In this document: piece after piece, positions 31,921 through 42,316 of the stretch
Numbering within the stretch: position 1 is the first letter of the stretch
Layout of the letters: each line of letters opens with the position of its first letter
NCBI RefSeq assembly: GCF_905147365.1
Contig: NC_056409.1
Coordinates: 1,493,001-1,557,000, forward strand
DNA from: Aricia agestis
Taxonomy: Eukaryota > Arthropoda > Insecta > Lepidoptera > Lycaenidae
DNA: 64,000 nt
Reading direction: 5' to 3'
Program-made: the position numbers and the translations under genes
Notes under the pieces: generated by a model
Databases searched by the model: none
What the model was told of the DNA's origin: nothing
The model's input: the letters and a program-made list of their open reading frames with translations, nothing else

Positions 31921-32005
31921 GGTTCGGTTCAGCGGTTTGGGCGGGAAGAGGTAACAGACAGACAGACAGACACACTTTCGCATTTATAATATTAGTATGG
32001 ATTTG
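31921..32005 (-). repeat. GACA-family repeat (reverse), abutting the Penelope remnant
   Basis: GGTTCGGTTCAGCGGTTTGG, GAAGAGGTAACAGACAGAC and CACACTTTCGCATTTATAAT, then TTAGTATGGAT. It begins exactly where the Penelope frame stops. Confidence 0.8.
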
Positions 32006-32045
32006 ATTTCACGAATCATAACACACAATATGTCAGACAGCGAAC

Positions 32046-32068
32046 GCTAACCTAACCTAACCTAACCT
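32046..32068. repeat. Short CCTAA run (insect telomere-like)
   Basis: About four and a half units of CCTAA (TTAGG on the other strand, the common insect telomere unit). It sits between two GACA-family pieces. Too short to be more than suggestive. Confidence 0.6.
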
Positions 32069-32069
32069 G

Positions 32070-32200
32070 AAATTAGGTATGGAGATACTTTGAGTCTCGA
32101 GAATGAACATAGGATACTTTTCCTGGAAAATGTACGGTTCCTGAGCGATAAACGAAATTTGGCGTAACAGAGGCGTTATCTACTCATTCGTATTCAAAAA
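32070..32200 (+). repeat. GACA-family core
   Basis: GGTATGGAGATACTTTGAGT, CTCGAGAATGAACATAGGAT, GAAAATGTACGGTTCCTGAG, CGATAAACGAAATTTGGCGT and GCGTTATCTACTC. Confidence 0.75.
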
Positions 32201-32639
32201 ACCTAAATCGCCAAAAATATACTAAATACATTCAAAATGATACTGACAGTACCTACTTAATCATATTTGGGTTGATTAAATCGTGTTTGTTTATAATGCG
32301 TATTACGCAACAGCCTGTATAACCCAGTAGTGATTGTATCTCATCATCTATCTTAATTATGGCTACTACACAGTGCACTGCCAGGCGCCTAAATATTATT
32401 TGCATACTATAAATATTTATAAGCATTCGGTAAACATTGTTTAGTAAGCTTCGAATGATTCTGTAAATCCGAACATTTGTGATGCAAATGCGTGCATAGT
32501 ATAAAAGTAAAAAAAAAAACTATCAGAAAAATTTATTAATGTCAAGTAAACAAGTACAAGTTTTGGATTAGAGCATGGAGAAATATAATGATTAGCGACA
32601 CCTTCATAACATCTTTGTTGCGCACGTATAACTATAGAA

Positions 32640-32870
32640 TAGAATAGAATGATATTTTATTGCATAAATGTAGTACAAAAAGGTCTTACAATGCAATAAA
32701 ATATTATATTAATCAACTAGTTCGTTATGCCTGACTCCGCCTGCGTAAATACGATATTTCGCGGAAACCGTACATTTTTCCGCAAAATTTTCTCTATCGT
32801 TTCCCACAATATAATAATAACACAAAAATCGGTCCAGTAGTTCGTAAGATTAGCGCGTTCAATTAATAAT
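32640..32870. repeat. TAGAA-headed hairpin, then a repeat fragment
   Basis: AGAATAGAATAGAATGATAT leads into ATATTTTATTGCAT, which pairs with ATGCAATAAAATAT at 32690-32704. From 32740 a reverse GACA-family-like stretch follows (TTTCGCGGAAACCGTACATT), then ATCGGTCCAGTAGTTCGTAAG, another common retroposon tail word. Confidence 0.5.
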
Positions 32871-33203
32871 GTTTCCTGTTTTTTTCCAAAAAAATCCTCA
32901 TGAATCTCACACGTACTTGGAAGGTTGTTGGCAGGTTCTATTTACATTTTATACAACAACGTGAATTTATTTTAAAAGCCATTTAGAAGTAGGTATCTAA
33001 GTTGTATTTGTAATTACTAAGTAACGCATTAACCATGTCAGTGTAAGTACTAAGTACACTAAGTATCTACTTACGCAGTTTTACTTTCGTCTGACAATCA
33101 GCGGAAGTGCGTTCTACTTGGGAACTCCGCGTGACAACTTGCGAAATGTTACCAGCAAGCACATTTACAACACTTTAACAATAAACATACTAGTGCTTAG
33201 AAT

Positions 33204-33267
33204 AATAATTTTTACTCAAGTACCTAAGTGATTAGTAAATCACTTAGGTACTTGAGTAAAAATTATT
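33204..33267. repeat. 30-bp perfect hairpin, 4-base loop
   Basis: The left arm 33204-33233 (starting AATAATTTTTACTCAAGTAC) is the exact reverse complement of 33238-33267; the loop is AGTA. No mismatch in 30 pairs. Confidence 0.9.
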
Positions 33268-33279
33268 GTTCTGGATGAT

Positions 33280-33456
33280 AGCTAGCTGTGAAAATGCCAG
33301 CAGCGATGAAAGTATAACATTTTTTTTTTACTTTTGTATGGGTACATTCATAACGCCGCCCTTTTTTGCTCCGAAAATTTCAACGCTGCACTTTTACAGT
33401 GAACTTAGTGTAGGACCTACACACCAAAAGTATTACCCTTTATGTTGTTACAACCG
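33280..33456. mobile_element. Degenerate CAGGGTGTAAC MITE copy
   Basis: The right part CTTTTACAGTGAACTTAGTG, CACACCAAAAGTATTACCCT and GTTGTTACAACCG matches the right arm of 8150-8430. The left arm is largely lost. Confidence 0.6.
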
Positions 33457-33591
33457 TATAAGTCTACTCACTGCGCAAGCGATGAAAAAAAAAATTAATA
33501 GCAAATAAAAATATTCTCTAGCTGTGCGATCTGGTAATACATCGATCGTAGGAATAGCAGACACAATAAATTATCAATTGTTAGGCGACAG

Positions 33592-33763
33592 CCAGCGGGG
33601 CTAAAATGGTCGCATGGCAATTCCTCTCAAACTCACGAACGTAAGACCAATTCAATTGGTCTAAATTCGTACTAATTTGAAATTCGTGACTTTGACAGTT
33701 TTGACAATTCATTTTGTGAATTGATTGAGATGAATTGCTATGCGACCATTTTAGCCCCGCTGG
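33592..33763. mobile_element. 172-bp MITE with CCAGCGGGGCTAAAATGG ends
   Basis: The left end CCAGCGGGGCTAAAATGGTC is matched by the reverse complement of the right end, through GCATGGCAATTC / GAATTGCTATGCG. No certain target duplication. The minus-strand frame 33581-33871 covers the element and is an artefact. Confidence 0.8.
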
Positions 33764-34129
33764 TGCCGCTTGGCGCTTGGGGATTGATGGGTTAATGTGC
33801 GGGCGTCCATGTGTGACGTTGGCGGAGACACGGGAGATGCACAGTGACGCAACAATAGCGTACCACACCATGAAATGTATGGTTTCGACACTGCTACGTG
33901 GTGCGATGTGGACCGCGATTGAGCTAGAAAGTTAAGGTACTTGGTTCAGATTCAAAATATCCACAGCTGGACATAGAATCGCCCTTTTTGGAAGCCGGTT
34001 CAAATGTAAATGAAGGATTCAAAACAGTACTTACACCAATTAAAGGCTTGCTTGTCGTGAAATTGAGAGAGTTAGCCCGCCTTAGCGCCAGACTGGGTTA
34101 CTAATACTCCTCAATCCTAATCATTATTT

Positions 34130-34650
34130 TATTTATAATATTATAAAACAAAGTCGCTTCTTTTCCCTCATGTCCCTTTGTTCCCTTTAATATTTAAAAC
34201 TACGCAACGGATTTTGATGATTCTTTCAGTGTTAGATAGCCCATTTATCGAGGAAGGCTATAGGCTATATTTTATCACGCTAATACTAATAGGAGCGAAG
34301 AAATAGAGGAACATGTTGAAAAAACGGGGAAAATTATTTGAAAGGGCTAACTTGAACGCGCTAATCTCAGGAACTACTGGTCCGATTTGAAAAATTCTTA
34401 CAGTGTTAGATAGCCCATTTATTGAGGAAGGCTATAGGCTATATTTTATCACGCTAAGACTAATAGGAGAATGTAGAAAAAACGGGGAAATTATTTGAAA
34501 AGAATTATTCTCGCGAACTACTGGGGTAATATTTATGTTATTTGGCACAGATAAGAAGTAGACCACGTGAAGGATCATAGGCTATCGATTTTAATCATTT
34601 TTTCAGTGGCTATATATTTTATACCCGTGCGACGCCGGAGCGGGTCGCTA
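34130..34650 (+). repeat. Retroposon-like repeat with internal partial duplication
   Basis: GTGTTAGATAGCCCATTTAT, GAGGAAGGCTATAGGCTATA and TTTTATCACGCTAA occur at 34230-34287 and again at 34400-34460, each followed by TAATAGGAG. The element ends CGACGCCGGAGCGGGTCGCT before AGTTATTT, a familiar retroposon 3' end. Confidence 0.7.
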
Positions 34651-34664
34651 GTTATTTAATATAA

Positions 34665-35055
34665 TATTTTTATGCCAAAACACATAATTATATTTCCCCA
34701 ACGGACACGGTCTCTAATATGGACCGTATAAAAATCATAATAAAGGTCGTTTTACATGCACGTTTAAATGAGCTAATAGCCTCAAAAGTACCTCCTCGTT
34801 ATGACTTCGATTGACGGTGAACTATTCATAACATTGACTATTAATTACTAACCTAAACTGCCCTTTAGAGTTTAGCTTTAGAATCTAATGAACTAACAAG
34901 TACAGAAATCTAAATAAAATAATGAAATGTTATTGGCGTTAATTGCCTAAGTTAGTTATCGTTTTATGAGTCAAAAGTAACTTTTTTAAATTTTGTTGTT
35001 TTAACAAATTCATTACATTGGGGTATTTCTCATACAAACATAGAAGTCAAAGTCA
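34665..35055. other. No feature recognised
   Basis: AT-rich, nothing recognised. Confidence 0.4.
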
Positions 35056-35059
35056 CAAG

Positions 35060-35100
35060 TAACTCTTTTAGCGCTGCTTCTTTCACATTAAACTCTACAA
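35060..35100. repeat. Partial CAGGGTGTAAC MITE arm next to a full copy
   Basis: AACTCTTTTAGCGCTGCTTC and TTTCACATTAAACTCTAC match the inner right arm of the family and stand directly before the full copy at 35098. Confidence 0.5.
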
Positions 35101-35357
35101 GGTATAATAATACTAAGTGATAATATTTTAGGGTGTGTATGTGTTCCTTATAATATTGAGTTCACTGTGAAAGTAGCAGCCCTGAAACAGCATTTTTTGT
35201 GATTTGTATGAGCAAGTGCCCGCGACATGAATTTTTTCATGCAAAAGGTGAAAAAGAAACTCTTTCAGCGCTGCTACTTTCACAGCGAACTCTATATAGA
35301 AATTAGAAACACTACTACACACCCTAAAATATTATCACTTAGTTTTATTACACTCTG
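35098..35357. mobile_element. CAGGGTGTAAC MITE, second good copy
   Basis: ACTAAGTGATAATATTTTAG, GGTGTGTATGTGTTCC and CACTGTGAAAGTAGCAGC, mirrored by GCGCTGCTACTTTCACAGCG, ACACACCCTAAAATATTATC and ACTTAGTTTTATTACACTCTG. The left tip has drifted (AAGGTATAATAA). Confidence 0.75.
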
Positions 35358-35389
35358 GAGAGAGTTGAAAAAATAAAAAGCGCGGCTCT

Positions 35390-35445
35390 AGCACAGTATA
35401 GCAATATAGGGATATGTCATATTGCTATACTGTGGCTCTAGACTG
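35390..35445. repeat. Hairpin, about 22-bp arms
   Basis: CTCTAGCACAGTATAGCAAT pairs with ATTGCTATACTGTGGCTCTAG around GGGATATGTC-like loop bases, one mismatch. Confidence 0.7.
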
Positions 35446-36004
35446 TCGCCCCAGGCTAGACAATCACAAACGTTAAACAGCGACTAGTGCCATTCCTCCA
35501 CCATTTTATGACGTGTGCGTTATTCAAATTATCAATAAAGCCTTTAATAACTGTAAACATAAGCATAAAATTTCCTTAAGATTTAAATTACAAATTACTA
35601 ACTGTACTGTCGCCGGGTCGACTCTGCCGACTCCTACAATGTAGTTCTGTCCTACATGCTTCTTCCTTGTGCTTAATTCCTATAATATTAAAAGTAAGAA
35701 TCTTTGGTTATCATTTTACATTAAAATGCGGGTTTGTATTTTGGTGATTGTTTACTCTTTTTGTCTGGTATTATCTTGATCGTGAGATTTTCAATGGTTA
35801 TGCGACAGCCGGGTGCCTATATCTGGTGGTCAGTTTATTATAAGCCATTCAAAAATAAAGCTGAATCTACAATAGATAGAATCATACATCAACGTCCACC
35901 ATAACCCTACAATTACCTCTAAAGCCTGTCACCTCGGGTGAACATTTGGGGTGAATTGTACCGCTAGAAAAACTTATGGTAATCTCCCTAATAGTTATAA
36001 AGGC

Positions 36005-37126
36005 TAGGGATTGCAATCCGGAAAACCGGGTCCGGTAAATCACCGGATCCGGCATAATTTTAGGGGTACCGGATCCGGTCCCAATATACCGGATCCGGCG
36101 ACCGGATCCGGTGTTAGTAATTGGTGGCAAACTGATATGGCTGTTGCATGAATAACTTACTTTAAATGCGTTACCCCTAGTGAAAAAGCCTTTTCACGCT
36201 TTTTTATGATTCTATCTTGCTGACAAATGACAATGAGGCTGATTAGTACACTAGTCTTTCATGAGAAGCTGAAAAGGCCTTTCGGCCATAAGCAACTCTA
36301 TATTTTTCGCTTATTAACTACCCCCACGATTGTCTTGCAAAAAGCCAGGAAAATTTCCCTTTCTTTGCCCCCCAGGATGGATGGCAGATTTTCACCCGTT
36401 ATCGATATGTCCAATTTCTGTTCAATATTGAGCACTCGAGTGAAGTGAGGAACCGTTTCCTCGACTCCCGGCTAACACAGACACGATGGATCCACATTCA
36501 ACTTGAAGTAGAAGGCGAATCCACCGTGGCCGATCAGAATCTGTGTGGTGTAGTGTGTGATGTCTGTTTTCTTTACTATTTTGTATGCAGCAGCAGCACG
36601 TCTTGGGAAAAAGAGCTTCGTGACTCCAGCCGTCCCGCCCACTTCATATTTTCTGTCCCATTCCTCAATCGTATCCACTCTTAAGATACGTTTGACGAAT
36701 GAAACAGGACACAGATCGTAGTCAGGCTTCCTTTTCAATCCCAACGCGGCCTCCTTGGCTAATTGGTCATCCCTCTCATACCCTCTCAACCCTGCGTGCA
36801 CCTTGATCTAAAACAGTGAAACCTCCCTCCTCTGCGATGCAGTTTTTTAGAAGGGCCGCCCTTGTTTGCACTGCCAGGTGATGAGAGGAACTAAGGGTGA
36901 GAGCCTGGACAGCCGATTTGGAATTGCTAAGGATACCGACCTTCGCCATTCCACTCTTGCAGGCTATACTTACTGCTCTTTGGAGCGCTAGAAGTTCGGC
37001 AAAGCAAAAATAGAATGATTTCCGCTTCTTAGTTCAGTTTCATCAATCCGACCGGATCCGGCCGGATTGATGGGAATCCGGTCAAATCCGGTCCGGATTG
37101 AAAATGACACCGGATTGCAATCCCTA
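36005..37126. mobile_element. 1.1-kb TIR element with CCGGATCCGG subterminal repeats
   Basis: Both ends read TAGGGATTGCAATCCGG inward. CCGGATCCGG occurs at 36043, 36069, 36089 and 36102 near the left end and at 37052 near the right, with variants (CCGGACCGG, CCGGATT) between. Clustered subterminal repeats are typical of hAT-like transposons. TA lies at each tip (a TA target is possible), and no 8-bp duplication is clear. The interior holds a LINE fragment in reverse orientation (36298-37035) and no DNA-transposon transposase. Confidence 0.75.
36298..37035 (-). pseudogene. LINE ORF2 C-terminus: RNase H plus C-terminal domain, captured in a TIR element
   Basis: Upstream part (37035 to about 36830): FCFAELLALQRAV carries the RNase H glutamate, and VGILSNSKSAVQAL has N where the catalytic Asp of the DSK motif is expected. 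After a frame change, HAGLRGYERDDQLAK (36801 downward) corresponds to the conserved H-x-G-x-x-GNE-x-AD motif, with N and A altered. Then come YDLCPVSFVKRILR, TIEEWDRKY, TKLFFPRRAAAAYKI and QILIGHGGFAFYFKL, then SCLC and a premature stop at 36472. In the same frame the protein continues (EETVPHFTRVL) to a final stop at 36298-36300. RNase H followed by a Cys/His tail is usual for R1/I-like LINEs. The copy is frameshifted, stopped and has altered active-site residues. Confidence 0.85.
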
Positions 37127-37519
37127 ATAAGTAGAGGCCCAAATTTTTTTCTTACGCCCACAATCAGGATCATATTTTAATGATGAATGAAAAGATCTTA
37201 AATTATATATTTTTTTAAGTAGAGTAGGAAATATGCTGAATTTAAAAGGAAAATTATCACGGCTAAGAAGACTTCATAAGTTATTGAGTTATAGTCGATC
37301 AACTAAAAAAAATGTATTCGGAGAAGTATAAAGGAACTTTTCATTCAAAATCCTTTAAACGTAACTAAGATGATGTTGTTAGTAATGTAAAACACGCTTT
37401 AAAATATAACATTAAAAAAATATCAAAAACCATACTATCAGGCCATAACTAACCCATGATATTGCGCGTGGCCCGACACGCACTTGACCGGCTTTTGTGT
37501 TTGATTTTGTTTGGGGTAA

Positions 37520-37570
37520 AACAGTGATTTTCAATCTGTAGAAGGCGACCCCCTTGATATATTTAAAAGA
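37520..37570 (+). mobile_element. hAT-like terminus CAGTGATTTTCAATCTGT
   Basis: CAGTGATTTTCAATCTGTAG then GGCGACCCCCTT resembles the tip of hAT elements. A mirror version (CACAGATTGAAAAACACTG) is at 62240-62258. The partner end of this copy was not found, so its extent (possibly to about 37870) is open. Confidence 0.5.
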
Positions 37571-38112
37571 GTATACTTGTAGTCAAATATTACTTTTTAC
37601 ATTAAAATATTTATTTAAACAATAAAAATACTTTGCACGCGTCATTTTGTCTCAAAAATGTGACGGGCATTTCGAAAACATATTGTTAAAACAACAAGTG
37701 TGACCATATTTAAATGAAGCTAGTTTTTTAACAAATTACAACCAGCTTGTCTTAAAATAAGATTGGCATTGGCTTTAATTACAGGCAAAATGTTAATTAA
37801 CTTTTGAAGGATGTATTGTTTCTTTTCGTGTAAACTACTAGAGCATCTGCCTGTCTTTACCGTGATAGTACATTACCGAAACGTAAATTATCAGAAAGTG
37901 TAAGCAAAAAGCTTACATAGTAACTATTTATTTAGTAATATTATATAGTAAGTATTTAGTGATCAGTGGTATTGTTTAGTTTTATAGCTTTAAATATAAT
38001 TTTCTTTTGTTACAAATAATAATCCCCAAAAAAGTAAGTAAGAAAATTAGTTTCAACAAATGTTTTAATTATTTCTTTGGGTGTGGAATTGTGGATATGT
38101 TTATCTATAGAG

Positions 38113-38594
38113 ATTCTGTCGGTCGGTCGTCCGTCCCACTGGGTTATGAAAGTAAAGGTATATAGATTATAGAGTGCTCTTGTGTACTGCGCACACTTGG
38201 GCACTATAAAATTACTCCTCTGGCCTGGTTTCCAATGAAAATTTATACGTGGGAGAGCCATGCTTCGGCACGGATGGGCCGGCTCGACCGGAGAAATACC
38301 ACGTTCTCACAGAAAACCGGCGTGAAACAGCGCTTGCGCTGTGTTTCGCCGAGTGAGTGAGTTTACCGGAGGCCCAATTCCCTTCCCTATCCTCCCCTTT
38401 TCCCTTCCCTTTCCATCCCTACCCTCCCCTATTACCCTATTCCCTCTTAAAAGGCCGGCAACGCACCTGCAGCTCTTCTGATGCTGCGAGTGTCCATGGG
38501 CGACGGAAGTTGCTTTGCATCAGGTGACCCGTTTGCTCGTTTGCCCCCTTATTTCATAAAAAAAGCGGTCACTGTCACTGAACGGTGTGGGAGG
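38113..38594 (+). mobile_element. SINE 'A' fragment split by SINE 'B'
   Basis: The left part (38113-38247) has TTCTGTCGGTCGGTCGTCCG, CCCACTGGGTTATGAAAGTA, GAGTGCTCTTGTGTACTGCG, CACTTGGGCACTATAAAATT and CTGGCCTGGTTTCCAATGAAA. After the inserted SINE the expected next block appears (GCGGTCACTGTCACTGAACG then GTGTGGGAGG, 38565-38594). The tRNA-like head is missing. Confidence 0.75.
38248..38564 (+). mobile_element. SINE 'B', near full length
   Basis: It begins CGTGGGAGAGCCATGCTTCG, then ACCACGTTCTCACAGAAAAC, GAGTGAGTTTACCGGAGGCC, a pyrimidine-rich CCCTTCCC tract, GGCCGGCAACGCACCTGCAG, GATGCTGCGAGTGTCCATGG and CATCAGGTGACCCGTTTGCT. It ends TTATTTCATAAAAAAA. The terminal A run gives direction. 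Open frames over it are artefacts. Confidence 0.8.
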
Positions 38595-39010
38595 ACTGGG
38601 AGTTATTACTATAGAGTGTTGAGATTCTATTTCATCGTCAACTTGCATGGTCACCCTTGTACCGAATCGTAACATTTCCTAATGAAATTCAACGTCTTAC
38701 AAATGTTTCGGTACTCTGGGAACTACGAGTATTACATTTATACGCTATTGACAAACGCTTTAAGTCATGGGAATAAACAAGTGGATGTATAAACGGTACG
38801 CGAATATCATCACTATGTTCATGGTCCTATAGTCTAGAATCGCATAGACAGGATTTGCTCGCAATGTACTTTAAGGTCAGTATAGTGAATTATTTTACGA
38901 GGGTATATTTGAGACCTGATTTATTATTTGGAAGTTAATCTGAGCTTTTAGGCTCTGTCGTTAAAGTTAATAACCTTTACCATTATAAATGTTTATTTAT
39001 GAGAGACTAT

Positions 39011-39424
39011 TGTTAGCGGAACATCTTGGCAACACCTATAAGCTGTCAAGTTCGATTACTTGAGAGCTGTCAACTGTCAAACTAGTGCTGTGACAAGTGA
39101 CATGCTCGTGACCTATATAAGACGCTAAGTGCTGTGATTCGCTCTCTTTTTGCTCGTGCAACAACGATCAGGTGATATTAGGGATTGTATTAGTGCGTGT
39201 AGGATAGGACTAGTGAGCCACTGTGCTTATGTTAACGGTAAATTGTGCTGTGATAATTATTTTTTAGTTTAAAAGTGTAGTTGGGTAGATTTTATAACTT
39301 TTGTGTACGAATGTTAACTCTTTTCTTTAATTGTTTATCTAATTGTTAAGTGTAACTTGTTTTCTTAATTAAAATCATTTGTTTCTGACTCTTGTTTAAT
39401 AATATCCTTAGCTTAAGGCTTACA
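39011..39424 (+). mobile_element. Probable solo LTR, 414 bp, TSD CTAT
   Basis: It begins TGTTAGCGGAACATCTTGG and ends AAGGCTTACA, the TG...CA form of LTRs. CTAT is duplicated at 39007-39010 and 39425-39428. TATATAAG at 39114-39121 is a good TATA box, followed by GCTCTCTTTTTGCTCGTGCA as a plausible start region. GTTTAATAATATCC near the end could serve as a weak poly(A) region. No primer-binding site, gag or pol follows, so this would be a solo LTR. The alternative is a host promoter. Confidence 0.6.
39114..39121 (+). promoter_or_regulatory. TATA box within the putative LTR
   Basis: TATATAAG in GACCTATATAAGACGC, about 103 bases from the LTR start. Confidence 0.5.
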
Positions 39425-39440
39425 CTATATTATAATATAA

Positions 39441-39648
39441 TGTCGCCCGCAACTCCGTTGCCCCAAAACACGTTTATCGCGTGGGAACCGCACATTTTTT
39501 CCGGGAAAGAAGTACCCTATGCCCTTTTTCGAGTTTCAAAGTATTTCCATACCAAATTTCAGCAAAATCGGTTTAACGGTTTGGGCGTGAAGTGGTAACA
39601 GATATACTGACATACTTTCGCATTTATAATATTAAGTATGGATGTAAG
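39441..39648 (-). repeat. GACA-family repeat, near full length (reverse)
   Basis: CCCGCAACTCCGTTGCCCCA, CGTTTATCGCGTGGGAACCG, CACATTTTTTCCGGGAAAGA, ATACCAAATTTCAGCAAAAT, GGTTTGGGCGTGAAGTGGTA and ACTTTCGCATTTATAATATT. It lies within 20 bases of the putative LTR end. Confidence 0.85.
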
Positions 39649-39721
39649 CTTATTGTACTACGAATAATATAAACTAAGCAAAAGTAACTCCGTCAAAAAA
39701 CATGTTCTACAATACTTGTCA

Positions 39722-39758
39722 AAAATGTGTACCTAGTACCTACCTAGGTACACATTTT
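39722..39758. repeat. 15-bp perfect hairpin
   Basis: AAAATGTGTACCTAG, seven bases, CTAGGTACACATTTT. Confidence 0.75.
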
Positions 39759-40124
39759 CAATACATTTGCAGTATTTAGGTGACCTTGAGTCGGGGTCAG
39801 GCTGACGTTACATGACAGTTCGAAAGGAACCAAATTTAAAACGGTAATATTATGGGAGTTACGTTTCCTTAGTTTTTATTATTCGTAAATGTAGTTATTG
39901 TAAGTATAACATAGCGAAGAATCGTCAAAAGTAACATGTTAACACTCAAACATTTTAGGTTATGTTACTCCAGCTAAGTGGAGGGGGACACAGGTGTACA
40001 ATGTTAAATGTACATGTTTGTGGTAAGTGTTAGTGACGTTCGCACCACGGTGACAATTTCGTCACTGTCCGCACTTCAAGCACTTGATCATTTTAATGTA
40101 TATCTAATACATAAAACTCTCATG

Positions 40125-40277
40125 TCACAGTGTTTGTGTGCGAACTCCTCAAAACGGTTCAACCGATTTTAATGTGTATGTACAATGTACATTCGTTAGG
40201 CCTAAAAATAGGTTTTTATCTACTTAGGTTATGAATATGTCATAACTCATAAGTATGGCAAAACAATGGGTCAGCTA

Positions 40278-40364
<87 letters not shown>

Positions 40365-40540
40365 TCAAAGGTGACTGACTGACATGGTGATCTATCAACG
40401 CACAACCCAAACCACTGGACGTATCGGGCTGAAATTTGGCATGTAGGTAGATGTTATGACGTAGGCATCCGTTAAGAAAGGATTTTGATAAATTCCAACA
40501 TCAAGGGGTTAAAATAGGGGATGAAAGTTTGTATATAATA
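40125..40540 (+). repeat. Two retroposon tails joined by a (TA)n array
   Basis: The left piece has ACTCCTCAAAACGGTTCAAC and CGATTTTAATGTGTATG and ends GGGTCAGCTAGT. A pure TA run follows at about 40281-40360. The right piece reads ACTCAAAGGTGACTGACTGA, ACCCAAACCACTGGACGTAT, CGGGCTGAAATTTGGCATGT and ATGACGTAGGCATCCG, a second common lepidopteran repeat. The TA run may be the 3' microsatellite of the first or the target of the second. Confidence 0.7.
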
Positions 40541-40544
40541 ATAC

Positions 40545-41855
40545 TTCTGCTTAGTGTTTAGACTTTAGTATTAATTTTAGTATAAAATAGGTATGTTAGT
40601 CTGTAAGGTATTTATAATATGGCCGTAGATGCCTGCAATAAATAATTATAAAATTAAATTAATGCAACTGTATGAAAAAAAATTGTCCGAGGCGGGAGCT
40701 CCGTTAAATAGTTTAGGAAATATGGCCTGGACCATAATAATTATAACCATACATTATTTTTTAATTTGAATAATTTATATTATGATTTATGATGCATGAT
40801 AGATATACGAAAATAAATTATATCTTGTCTATAATAATAATTTAAGCAGATGCACCACTGCCTGATACGTTTTTATTTAAATATCTAGAGTCCCTACATT
40901 GCTTCCGTCCAAAGTCCGGAGGCAGTGGAAAGTTACGTTCATTTGTCTTGTCTGTTGACGCTGGTTGTTAGAGCCCGAGTATAAATATTAATCTTGACAA
41001 TTACGCTGTCAAAATTGGGGCTTGCTACAGTTATCGTGGTACCAAAATTTAGGACCCGCATTGAAATTATTACAAAATGATTGATTGTGTTTTATTAATA
41101 ATGTAATATTACTATTAAATACTGAAGGCATTGACTGACGGCCTGACTATCTGAGATATTGTTATATTAATTTATTAATTTTATTATGACAATTTTAAGT
41201 CTCTCTAACGTAGTTGGGTCAAATTACTTAAATAAGGGGCATTTAAATTAGATTCTATCCTATAGCGCGGTCACAGATCACTTATTGTATCTTTAATTTA
41301 GATGCGACAATATTAATAAGTAGGTATTGCTCCTAGTAATAAGGAAGAAGCGAAAGATCAATAGTCAAATTTTCAGGTCTTTGGTGATCAGACTGTATTT
41401 TATTTTGATCGAACAATATCTCTATTAAAGAGGATGTCTTTAAATATACGAGTATTTTAACGGGACTTGACTACTCTCTGAGAGTTCGACAGTTCTTGCA
41501 CACTCTTAATCCGTCAATTCGGTAGTTTAACCTAATTAATGTCGTTGAATATGCATGGCGTAGCGGACTCAATGGGTATTGTGTTGTCTATGACAAACGC
41601 GGGCCGTATTCCCATCCGTCCGTCCGTCCGATTGTCCGCCATTAATTCGCGTCTATTGTGATTCACAAGGTCGGATTTGATCGAAATTAATCGTTGTGAG
41701 TCACCGAATTGTGTCAGTCAGTGTTACTGCGCTGCGAGCATCGTATTTTGTTTTCAAATTTCTTAAAGAGTGACAAAATACGCTTGTTTACCCTCACATA
41801 ACAATATATTATCAAAAAGAAACATATATTTAAATATATTATGATTTATGATAAG
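40545..41855. other. No gene recognised
   Basis: AT-rich sequence with a small CCGT run (41616-41632). No frame, TIR or splice-bounded stretch was identified. Confidence 0.4.
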
Positions 41856-41860
41856 TATTT

Positions 41861-42192
41861 TTTTTTATTTATTTATACTACATAGGCCCATACAATATAT
41901 ACCTTAATGACTAACATACATATAAATTATATACACTTAATAACTACACTTTATCACGAGTTATCGGCGACGTGACGCGCGCTTCATTCCGGAGTCTCCC
42001 TCCCCCGAAACCTTCGGTAGACCACATCAGTTGGCCAGAATTCCTCCGCTTCAAAGGTCGACAGAAGATGCGTCGGTACTCTCACCACAAAGGAACTGAA
42101 GTTGACCTTGTGGCGAGACTGCAGACGTTCGACCCTCAAGTGGAGGGATGTCTTCTTACTGATGTAGTTCACGACGTCCTACGATAATACAT
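41861..42192 (-). pseudogene. ORF1-only LINE-like retroposon, 3' end (copy 1)
   Basis: Minus-strand frame from about 42187: DVVNYISKKTSLHLRVERL, then SSFVVRVPTHLLSTF and AEEFWPTDVVYRRFRGR, followed by a stop at 41984. The S-F-x-V-x-V-P, F-W-P and R-R-F-R-G pattern resembles the C-terminal domain of non-LTR ORF1 proteins (FP-C type). Comparison with the 60715-60955 copy shows that the last codons are shifted here. After the stop come an AT-rich UTR and an A run (T run on plus at 41861-41870), with no ORF2 between. The 5' part of ORF1 is missing. Confidence 0.7.
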
Positions 42193-42316
42193 AATATTTT
42201 AATGATAAATTATGTTTAAATGTAATGCCAAAAGTTGACCCCAGCTAAGTTGTAGTGACGTATGTGCAGGCGTAGACTTCGACTTGTAACGCGATACTTC
42301 CTGAACGACTCCTGTA

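Noticed and set aside
33581..33871. 96-codon minus-strand frame
   Set aside because: Covers the MITE at 33592-33763 and ends soon after it.
40281..40360. Regulatory TATA element
   Set aside because: Pure (TA)n microsatellite between two retroposon tails.
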